From: JBEKYD01 sp049511335
GTDB taxonomy: Bacteria > Acidobacteriota > Terriglobia > Bryobacterales > Bryobacteraceae
Direction of reading: 5' to 3'
Assembly: GCA_049511335.1 (NCBI GenBank)
Contig: JBEKYD010000295.1
Location: 1-9,564 of the forward strand
DNA: 9,564 nucleotides
A model generated the notes under the pieces. The model was given only the letters and a program-made list of their open reading frames with translations. It did not search any database and was not told the DNA's origin. Below, one piece after another: positions 1-5,686 of the stretch. Every line of letters begins with the position of its first letter. Position 1 is the stretch's first letter. The position numbers and the translations under genes are program-made.

Positions 1-177
1 ATCGAGCTTCGAGGCGCTGCGCCCCACCAGCAGCGGCTGCGGCATGATGACTTCGCTTTCGGATACGCGAACGCCGCCTTGCTGGATGATGGCGTAGATG
101 GACCGGCGCAGATGCTGGTTGAGCCCCATGCGTCCGGTGACGCCGTTCATGATGACGCCGATGGTGTGAGTGGTCAT
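1..177 (-). CDS. Gfo/Idh/MocA-family oxidoreductase, N-terminal fragment
   Basis: The first 59 codons of a gene that leaves the window at its left edge. The translation begins MTTHTIGVIMNGVTGRMG and continues NQHLRRSIYAI. It shows the start of a Rossmann fold with a GxxGxxG dinucleotide-binding loop (G12, G15, G18), in the form typical of Gfo/Idh/MocA NAD(P)-dependent sugar or polyol dehydrogenases. The ATG overlaps the TGA of the cupin gene upstream (ATGA, 4 nt shared) and I see no good Shine-Dalgarno sequence before it, so translational coupling to the cupin is likely. Substrate and the catalytic lysine region lie outside the window. Family call is from the N-terminal motif only; the dinucleotide-binding role is known for the family, the substrate is not inferable. 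Confidence 0.8.
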   Translation of the reverse strand, partial: MTTHTIGVIMNGVTGRMGLNQHLRRSIYAIIQQGGVRVSESEVIMPQPLLVGRSASKLD

Positions 178-623
178 GGCTTGGGTTTTTCGGTACACTG
201 CGGGTGCGCCCCCGCGGGGAGTGCCGGTGCTTCCACCCCGGCCTTCGGCAGCGTGCCATCCAGTTCCTGGCGCCAGTGTGGCACGTCGCCGGCCGGGCCG
301 TAACAATAGATCATGCGTAGCGGAGTGGCGCCGATGTTGGTCAACTGGTGGAACACCTGGGGCGGAATGTAGACGGCCTGCCCGGTCCGCACCACGGTGC
401 GCTCTTCGCCCAGGCACATTTCGCCGGTCCCTTCCACGATGAAGTAAATCTCTTCCTGCTGCTGGTTATGCCAGGGCACCTGGCCGCCCTCCGGCTCCAG
501 CGTCACGTTGCCCAGGGAGAAGTTGGAGGCCTGGATGGGGCTGGCGCCGCCCACCAGATTCTGTGTACGCCGCCCGGCCGGGTAGGTGCGGCCGGCAATT
601 TCGGCAAGATCGGCAATCATCAT
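174..623 (-). CDS. Small cupin-domain protein
   Basis: A 149-residue single-domain cupin. Cupin motif 1 reads as H52-x-Q54-x3-E58 followed by G65, so the usual second metal-binding histidine is a glutamine. Motif 2 is G81-x5-P87 ... H92-x3-N96, nearly canonical, with Gln in place of the glycine after P-x. H52, E58 and H92 could still bind a metal; whether the protein is an enzyme or a small-molecule sensor cannot be told. No signal peptide is seen, so it is probably cytoplasmic. Two adjacent ATG codons (623 and 620) can start it; a weak GGAA lies just upstream. It begins 1 nt after the permease stop and overlaps the oxidoreductase start by 4 nt, so it belongs to the same operon. In family terms such cupins often accompany sugar or amino-acid metabolism; its specific function here is unknown. 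Confidence 0.85.
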   Translation of the reverse strand: MMIADLAEIAGRTYPAGRRTQNLVGGASPIQASNFSLGNVTLEPEGGQVPWHNQQQEEIYFIVEGTGEMCLGEERTVVRTGQAVYIPPQVFHQLTNIGATPLRMIYCYGPAGDVPHWRQELDGTLPKAGVEAPALPAGAHPQCTEKPKP

Positions 624-624
624 G

Positions 625-1953
625 TTATTTCCGCGCTCTCAAGAAATAGGCTACAACGCCGAGACCAATCAGCATAGCTCCCAATTCGAGAGCGTTGATC
701 GGCCCGATCGGTTCGGCCTGGTTGCGGACCACGGTGAGGATGAGCAGCGCGAGAGGTGGAATGCCAATGCCGATGGCGCCCCATAGGCCGCCAGGTACTT
801 TGTAAGGACGCGGCAGCAGCGGCTCGCGGATGCGCAGAGCCACCAGAGACGCGAATTCCAGCAGAATGCTGAGGCCGGTCAGGAGCACGTCGAGCATCAC
901 CAGTTTGGTGAAGCTCAACCACAGGCAAGCGGCCCACGCAGCCGCGCACGCCAGTACCGAGACCCAGGGCACGCCGGTAGCGGGGCTGCGCCGGGCGAGC
1001 ACGCGCGGCAGGTAGCCGTCGTCGGCGAGCACGGCTGGCAGACGCGAAAGCGCCAGAGTCAGGCCCAGCAGCGTTCCCGCCGCCGCCATCATTCCCACGG
1101 CCGTAATGGAAAAGGAGATGGCGGCGCCCGCCGGGTTCGAACCGAACGTAGCTCGCGCCACATTCGCCCACCCGCCGGTGGACCACCGATCGAGGGGAAG
1201 CCCGGTGAGAGCTACGGCGCCGATGGGAACGACATAGCTCAAAGCGATGATCGCTACCGTGCCCGCCATCGCGAGCGGATAGGTGCGCTGCGGCCGATCT
1301 ACCTCCTCGGCAATGGTGGACGTGTTGTCGAAACCCATGTAATTCCACATGGCCACCAGAATGCCGCCCAACAGGTCAAAGGGAACGGTGGATGAGGCGT
1401 GCGCGGCAGCGGCGCCGCGATGCATGGCGGCGTAAACCGAAAGCACGGCGAACGGCGCCAGCAGCAAAATGCCCATCACTACCGAACTGTCGCCCACCGA
1501 TTTGGCTCCCAGCAGGTTCCAGGCGGCAGCCACCGCGATCAGGGCCGCACCGATGGCGATGCCGCGCCAGCCCGCCGTCACCGCCGGCGCGAAGTGGCCC
1601 AGGTAGCTGACGAACAGGGCGGGATAGATAGCCATATCGAAGATGCTTCCCACCAGCGAGAGCCAGGCCTCTTGAAATCCCCAGAAGGGGCCCATCGAAC
1701 GGGTGGCCCAAACGTAGTAGCCGCCCTCCTCGGGGATGGTGCTGGCCATCTCGCTCACCATCAATGCGCTCGGAATGGCCCACACCACGGGCGTGATCAG
1801 CAGGATCAGGATTGCCCCCGCGTAACCCGCCTTGGCCACGATATCTTCCAGGCCGAAGGGACCGCCTGCCACGATGAAGTAAGTGGCCGCGATCAGCGGC
1901 GCCAGCGTCAGCTTGGTGGGGCAGGCGGTTCCGCCGGCCAGGTGCTTGTTCAT
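625..1953 (-). CDS. APC-superfamily permease, polyamine/amino-acid (PHS/PUT-like)
   Basis: A 442-residue inner-membrane transporter with about 12 hydrophobic segments. The first helix carries AGGPFGLED (residues 29-37). Residues 74-97 hold PEEGGYYVW followed by MGPFWGFQEAW, and a WNYMGFDNTSTIAEEVDRP motif lies around residues 203-221. These blocks resemble the polyamine:H+ symporter branch of the APC superfamily, which includes the plant PUT/RMV1 transporters, so proton-coupled uptake of an amine or amino acid is likely; the substrate is inference. The ATG at 1953 has an AGGAT Shine-Dalgarno 6 nt upstream. It lies 33 nt after the S9 peptidase stop and 1 nt before the cupin. Odd feature: codons for residues about 9-13 (TACPT) are one arm of a 13-bp inverted repeat whose other arm precedes the ribosome-binding site, so the N-terminus looks partly repeat-derived. 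Confidence 0.88.
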   Translation of the reverse strand: MNKHLAGGTACPTKLTLAPLIAATYFIVAGGPFGLEDIVAKAGYAGAILILLITPVVWAIPSALMVSEMASTIPEEGGYYVWATRSMGPFWGFQEAWLSLVGSIFDMAIYPALFVSYLGHFAPAVTAGWRGIAIGAALIAVAAAWNLLGAKSVGDSSVVMGILLLAPFAVLSVYAAMHRGAAAAHASSTVPFDLLGGILVAMWNYMGFDNTSTIAEEVDRPQRTYPLAMAGTVAIIALSYVVPIGAVALTGLPLDRWSTGGWANVARATFGSNPAGAAISFSITAVGMMAAAGTLLGLTLALSRLPAVLADDGYLPRVLARRSPATGVPWVSVLACAAAWAACLWLSFTKLVMLDVLLTGLSILLEFASLVALRIREPLLPRPYKVPGGLWGAIGIGIPPLALLILTVVRNQAEPIGPINALELGAMLIGLGVVAYFLRARK

Positions 1954-1986
1954 AATCCATCCTGCGGGCGAATCGCCTGCCCCACC
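1915..1986. repeat. Inverted pair of REP-like units around the permease start
   Basis: GGTGGGGCAGGCG at 1915-1927 is perfectly inverted as CGCCTGCCCCACC at 1974-1986, with 46 nt between. Each unit also carries its own small hairpin (GGCGG-TT-CCGCC at 1924-1935; an imperfect GCAGGCGA/TCGCCCGC at 1964-1980). On the minus-strand mRNA the 13-bp stem would loop out the AGGAT Shine-Dalgarno (1963-1959) and the ATG (1953-1951). The layout of two head-to-head GTGGG-headed hairpins resembles a BIME (paired REP elements), but it extends into coding sequence. It could affect translation of the permease, act as a repeat scar only, or both. Confidence 0.8.
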
Positions 1987-4398
1987 TTACTTCAAATTCT
2001 TCTCAAACAGCGCCAAGATCCGTTTGTATTCGTCGGCCCAGCTTGTAGGTTGAATGAAGCCATGGCTTTCCACCGGATAGACCGCCAGTTGCCAATTCTC
2101 TTTGCGCAACTCGATCAGGCGCTCCACCAGCCGCACCGTATCGGTGAACTCCACGTTGTTGTCCACCATGCCGTGGCAGATCAACAGGGCGCCCTTTAGG
2201 CCATCGGCGAAAAAGATCGGCGAAGAGCGGCGGTAGGCTTCGGCATCGGCCTGCGGCGTGTTCAGAATGTTGGCGGTGTAGCCGTGGTTGTAGATGGCCC
2301 AATCGGAAACCGGGCGCAGCGCGGCTCCGGCGGCGAATATGTCCGGCTGCGTAAACATGGCCATAAGAGTGATAAACCCGCCGTAGCTCCCGCCGTACAG
2401 CCCAATCTTCTTGGGGTCTACGCCCTGCTCGGAGGCCAGGTACTTAGCGGCGTCCACGATGTCGTCCAGGTCCTTTCCGCCCATGTGTTGGTAGACGGCC
2501 GTGCGCCAGTCGCGGCCGTAGCCGGCCGAACCGCGGTAATCCACGTCGATGATGGTGAATCCGCGCTCCATTAAGAGATGGTCGAACATGTACTCGTGAT
2601 AATAGCCGGTCGACCACCACCGGTCCACGTTCTGCAAATAGCCGGCGCCGTGAACGAAGACCACGCCGGGGCCGCCGCGTTTGGCGTTGGCAGGCTTGAA
2701 CAGACGCGCCGGCACCATCGCGCCGTCGCGTGCCTTGAAGGTGATAATGGGCACGTCCAGCCAGGGATAAGACAGAAACTCGGGCGTCGGCGAAGTCGTA
2801 AGCCGCTTCGATTCGGCCAGCGGTTTGTTTTCCTGTACGAACAGGTCGGGCGGCTGGTTGGTGTAGGAGTAGATATCGGCGATCCAATGCTCATCGGGCG
2901 AGACCGTGGTGGTATGCTTGCCCGGAGCCTTAGTGAGGCGAGTAAGTTCGCCGCCATCGCCGCCCATTTCGTATAAGTGATTTTCGTATGGTGAGTCTTT
3001 GTTGGCGGTGAGATAGAAGTGCGACTTGTCTTTGGATTGTCTCACCGCCAGCACTTCCCACTTGCCGGACGTGAGAGCGCGCGGCTCGCCGCCATCGTAG
3101 GCAACGGCATAAAGCTGGCTATAGCCGGTGCGCTCGGACCGGAACCAGAGCTCGCGATCGTTTTTCATCCAGCCGAAACCCGCCGCTCCGAATCCGCCAC
3201 CCCCGCCGCCCGCCACCCAGGCTTCGTCGTGTTCGCGGTCGAGAACCTTGGTCTTGCCCGCGGCCGGATCGAGGGCCAATAGCCACCGGTCCTTGTTGTC
3301 GGCCGCGCGGGCCTCCACGGCGCAGCGGGTTCCGTCTTCAGACCAGACCGTTTGCAGTATGTCCACTTCCCGCTGCGCCTGGCCCGCGTCGGCCCACTTC
3401 ACGTCGCCAGTGACTGCGTCGAGAATCGCCAGGCGCAAGCGGCTTGGCGTATCGCCCACATACGAGCGGCCGGTCTCGTCTTCCACGTACCCGGTATCGG
3501 TAATCCATTGGGGAATAACCGTGTTCTTGGCGCCGCCGGATTCGCTGATGGAAGCCAGCACGTATTTGCCGTCGGGCGAAAGTTGAAGCCCGGTCACCGA
3601 TTGGCGCGCCTCCAGGTTGAACGGCTTGCGCGCCGGGTGCTGTTTGCGGCGGGCCTCTTCCTCATCGTGTAACTCGGCGCGCTCGCGCACCGTTTCGAAG
3701 AAATCCTTCTCTTCCTTCTTGAGATATTCCTGGCTGGCGCTGACTGCGGCCTGACCCGCGCCGCCCGCCGCGGCGGAGCTTGTTTCCGCGCCGCGCCCGC
3801 CACGCCCTCCCCGTCCTCTTCCGCGTCCGCCCGCCGCCGGCGCCGCTGCTCCCGCGACCGCGGCCGGCCGAATGTCGGTCATCTGCTCCACGAAGCCGCT
3901 ATCGAGCGACATCACATACAGGTTGCCGCCGCGCGTGAACGCGATTCGTTTGCCGTCGGCCGAGAATCGCGGATTGGTTTCGGCGTCGATGGTCTTGGTG
4001 AGTTGGCGGATGTCGCCGTTCGAGTTGTCGTAGAGAAACAGGTCGCCATCGCGGGCAAAGACGGTGAGCTTCTTGTCGCGCGACGTGTCGCCGTTGGCCG
4101 GCGGCGCCTGCTTGGCCTCGTCCTCGGTCAACTTGCGCAAGCCGCCGCCGTCACGCCCCACCACATAAGTGTCAAGCGGCTCGCTCAGCTTATCGCCGGC
4201 GCGCTTCCACTGAAAGTAGATCTCGCGGCTGTCGTGCGACCACCGGACCTGAGCGGGCTCGTAACCCACCAGCGCCGGACCGCGCATGATGTTGTCCACC
4301 GTAAGGGCGAACTTGTCCGCCGTCCGCGCCCCAAGCACAACCAGCGCGACGGTGATGGGGAGAGTAATTCTTCGCGTCAAGTTTGCATCATATCGCAA
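1987..4398 (-). CDS. Secreted S9-family (DPP IV-like) serine peptidase
   Basis: An 803-residue prolyl-oligopeptidase-fold peptidase, exported by an N-terminal signal (ITLPITVALVVLG, then ARTADKF). An N-terminal beta-propeller region with repeated NPRFSADGKRIAF-like blades precedes a C-terminal alpha/beta-hydrolase domain from about residue 555. The catalytic triad is visible: S671 in YGGSYGGF, D746 in GMVDNN, H779 in ESHGF. Members remove dipeptides or cut small peptides; here it probably acts in the periplasm or outside the cell. A low-complexity insert (about residues 180-222) includes a run of Gly/Arg (GGRGRGRGGRGGRG), and a second Gly run sits at 397-403. The start is uncertain: both in-frame choices are TTG (4398, or 4380 giving MTRRITLPI...), with no clear Shine-Dalgarno. 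It leads the four-gene minus-strand operon. Confidence 0.9.
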   Translation of the reverse strand: MRYDANLTRRITLPITVALVVLGARTADKFALTVDNIMRGPALVGYEPAQVRWSHDSREIYFQWKRAGDKLSEPLDTYVVGRDGGGLRKLTEDEAKQAPPANGDTSRDKKLTVFARDGDLFLYDNSNGDIRQLTKTIDAETNPRFSADGKRIAFTRGGNLYVMSLDSGFVEQMTDIRPAAVAGAAAPAAGGRGRGRGGRGGRGAETSSAAAGGAGQAAVSASQEYLKKEEKDFFETVRERAELHDEEEARRKQHPARKPFNLEARQSVTGLQLSPDGKYVLASISESGGAKNTVIPQWITDTGYVEDETGRSYVGDTPSRLRLAILDAVTGDVKWADAGQAQREVDILQTVWSEDGTRCAVEARAADNKDRWLLALDPAAGKTKVLDREHDEAWVAGGGGGGFGAAGFGWMKNDRELWFRSERTGYSQLYAVAYDGGEPRALTSGKWEVLAVRQSKDKSHFYLTANKDSPYENHLYEMGGDGGELTRLTKAPGKHTTTVSPDEHWIADIYSYTNQPPDLFVQENKPLAESKRLTTSPTPEFLSYPWLDVPIITFKARDGAMVPARLFKPANAKRGGPGVVFVHGAGYLQNVDRWWSTGYYHEYMFDHLLMERGFTIIDVDYRGSAGYGRDWRTAVYQHMGGKDLDDIVDAAKYLASEQGVDPKKIGLYGGSYGGFITLMAMFTQPDIFAAGAALRPVSDWAIYNHGYTANILNTPQADAEAYRRSSPIFFADGLKGALLICHGMVDNNVEFTDTVRLVERLIELRKENWQLAVYPVESHGFIQPTSWADEYKRILALFEKNLK

Positions 4399-4417
4399 AG
4401 CGTATCGCGCTTGACGC
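4374..4417. promoter_or_regulatory. Nested dyad over the S9 peptidase start
   Basis: GCGTCAAG (4374-4381) is perfectly inverted as CTTGACGC (4410-4417), and inside it TTTGC (4382-4386) is inverted as GCAAA (4395-4399). Both possible TTG starts of the peptidase lie in this structure. A TATGAT hexamer on the minus strand (4392-4387) could serve as a -10 box placing transcription start almost on the TTG at 4380. It may be an operator or an RNA hairpin controlling translation; no protein is implicated by sequence. Confidence 0.35.
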
Positions 4418-4440
4418 CAACCCGCCCGACAGTCTAGCCT
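4411..4440 (+). promoter_or_regulatory. Candidate promoter of the tRNA-Thr gene
   Basis: TTGACG (4411-4416, five of six -35 consensus bases) is followed after 18 nt by TAGCCT (4435-4440, three of six -10 bases), about 30 nt before the tRNA. The -35 overlaps the dyad at the divergent peptidase gene. The weak -10 makes this tentative. Confidence 0.3.
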
Positions 4441-4447
4441 GGATTAA

Positions 4448-4465
4448 GGGGCAGGCTTGCCCCAC
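4448..4465 (-). repeat. REP-like hairpin upstream of the tRNA
   Basis: GGGGCAggctTGCCCC is a perfect 6-bp hairpin with a 4-nt loop, followed by AC. Read on the minus strand it starts GTGGGGCA, the same head as the two units around the permease start, so it is probably a short member of the same family. It lies 5 nt before the tRNA-Thr gene and within its expected leader. Confidence 0.55.
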
Positions 4466-4470
4466 GCCGG

Positions 4471-4546
4471 GCTGGCGTAGCTCAGTTGGTAGAGCATCTG
4501 ATTTGTAATCAGAGGGTCGGGGGTTCAAGCCCCTCCGCCAGCTCCA
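4471..4546 (+). tRNA. tRNA-Thr (anticodon TGT)
   Basis: A full 76-nt cloverleaf. The acceptor stem GCTGGCG/CGCCAGC is perfectly paired (4471-4477 with 4536-4542), with discriminator T4543 and an encoded CCA (4544-4546). The D-stem is GCTC/GAGC, the anticodon stem TCTGA/TCAGA (4497-4501, 4509-4513), with loop TTTGTAA and anticodon TGT at 4504-4506, which reads ACA (Thr). The T-arm has the TTCAAGC loop. The TTTGTAA loop is the usual bacterial tRNA-Thr(TGT) form. No oligo-T terminator is seen just downstream. Confidence 0.97.
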
Positions 4547-4649
4547 TTCCCCGGTTTCCTCTCACCGTCGAAAACAGTCGAGAATCCCCCGTAGATTTAC
4601 CCGTAATGCCCGGACGCTTTGAGACAGATGTTAAATCGGTGAGCATCGG

Positions 4650-4678
4650 TTATCGAATGGCGTCCTGCCGCGTATCAT
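4650..4678 (+). promoter_or_regulatory. Weak candidate promoter of the cytochrome-porin pair
   Basis: TATCAT (4673-4678, five of six -10 bases) lies 17 nt after TTATCG (4650-4655, three of six -35 bases), 35 nt before the GTG of the decaheme cytochrome gene. A short direct repeat ATCGGT (4635-4640 and 4645-4650) lies just upstream and could be part of a binding site. No recognisable operator such as an Fnr box is evident. The rest of the 167-nt spacer holds nothing I can name. Confidence 0.25.
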
Positions 4679-4713
4679 TATAGGTATGTTAGTAGGGGCC
4701 ACGCCCGGCACGT

Positions 4714-5682
4714 GTGGAGCAGATGCGCAGCGGCTTTAGAGTGCAGCTCCGTCATCCTCGAACTTTCGCGAGAGCCCTTGCGTTCTTACTGCTGGCGTCA
4801 GCCGCCATGGCGCAAACGCCGCCAGCCGGCGCCGGCTTTGTGGGCAGCAACGCCTGCAAAACCTGCCACGCGGACGTATGGTCGACCTTCTACAAGAATC
4901 CGCATTACCAATCTTTGGCCGCGGGCGATCGGCCGCCGGCTGAGACTGGCTGTGAAAGTTGCCATGGTCCGGGGCAGGCGCATGTAGCGGCCCGCGGCGG
5001 AAAGGCCACCATCGCCCATGCGTTTTCGATCATGCAACCGAAAGCGACGATGGAAGTCTGCCTCACTTGCCACGCGAAGGATCTTCAGAAGTCCAACATC
5101 CGCCGCTCCGAGCACACGCTCAACGGCGTTACCTGCACGGACTGCCACTCCATCCATCGTTCCCCCAGCGCCAAGTTTCTGCTGGCGAAGCAACGCAGCG
5201 AAACCTGCTTTGCCTGTCACTCAACCGTGCGCGCGCAGTTCGACATGCCCTCCAAACACCGCGTCAACGAGGGCTTCATGGATTGCTGGGATTGTCACAA
5301 CCCGCACGGCACTTTTGCGCCCACGTGGCGGATGGGGTCGCAGCCGCATATGGTGGAGCAGACCGCTTTCAACGACGAAGCGTGCCTGAAATGCCATAGC
5401 GACAAGCGCGGCCCGTTCGTATTCGAGCATCCGCCCACTGTCGTTGAAGGCTGCGAGACCTGCCATTATCCCCACGGATCGACCAACGGGCGACTGTTAC
5501 GGCGGCCGGTGACGATGACCCTGTGCCTGGGATGCCACAACGGCGGCGGTACGGGAACCCGCCTGGCGGGGGTCGACATTCAGACCGCGCAGCACAATCT
5601 GCTCGATCCCAAATATCAGCGCTGTACCACTTGCCACGTGCGCATCCACGGCTCGAATGCGAGTGCGTTCTTTCTGAGGTGA
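4714..5682 (+). CDS. Periplasmic decaheme c-type cytochrome, MtrA/DmsE family
   Basis: A 322-residue exported cytochrome with exactly ten CXXCH haem-binding motifs, at C48, C80, C116, C141, C165, C191, C224, C247, C271 and C304 (numbering from the GTG). About twelve further histidines in the mature part (for example H64, H90, H134, H198, H254, H312) suffice for bis-histidine ligation. Length, haem number, the opening NACKTCH block and the closing CTTCHVRIHGSN fit the MtrA/DmsE/PioA family, which threads a ~25-strand porin and carries electrons between periplasm and cell surface. The signal peptide (ALAFLLLASAAMA, then QTPP) sends it to the periplasm for haem attachment by the Ccm system. The start may be GTG 4714 or ATG 4723; neither has a well-spaced Shine-Dalgarno. 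The stop is 4 nt before the porin gene. The electron acceptor or donor is unknown. Confidence 0.93.
   Translation: MEQMRSGFRVQLRHPRTFARALAFLLLASAAMAQTPPAGAGFVGSNACKTCHADVWSTFYKNPHYQSLAAGDRPPAETGCESCHGPGQAHVAARGGKATIAHAFSIMQPKATMEVCLTCHAKDLQKSNIRRSEHTLNGVTCTDCHSIHRSPSAKFLLAKQRSETCFACHSTVRAQFDMPSKHRVNEGFMDCWDCHNPHGTFAPTWRMGSQPHMVEQTAFNDEACLKCHSDKRGPFVFEHPPTVVEGCETCHYPHGSTNGRLLRRPVTMTLCLGCHNGGGTGTRLAGVDIQTAQHNLLDPKYQRCTTCHVRIHGSNASAFFLR
5676..5682 (+). promoter_or_regulatory. Shine-Dalgarno of the porin gene, fixing its start
   Basis: GAGGTGA overlaps the last codons and TGA of the cytochrome gene and lies 7 nt (counted from GAGG) before the ATG at 5687. It is the only good ribosome-binding site near this gene; nothing comparable precedes the later in-frame TTG 5849 or ATG 5867. 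It therefore supports a start upstream of the inserted palindromic repeat. Confidence 0.75.
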
Positions 5683-5686
5683 TGCG

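Noticed and set aside
1399..2199. A 266-codon plus-strand open frame opposite the permease and peptidase
   Set aside because: Composition (Gly, Arg, His, Gln) is that of an antisense shadow; the permease helices and the catalytic His region of the peptidase lie on the other strand.
4486..4683. Plus-strand open frame beginning MVEHLICNQRVGGSSPSA
   Set aside because: It is the familiar false translation of a tRNA gene (here tRNA-Thr) plus spacer; there is no independent coding evidence.
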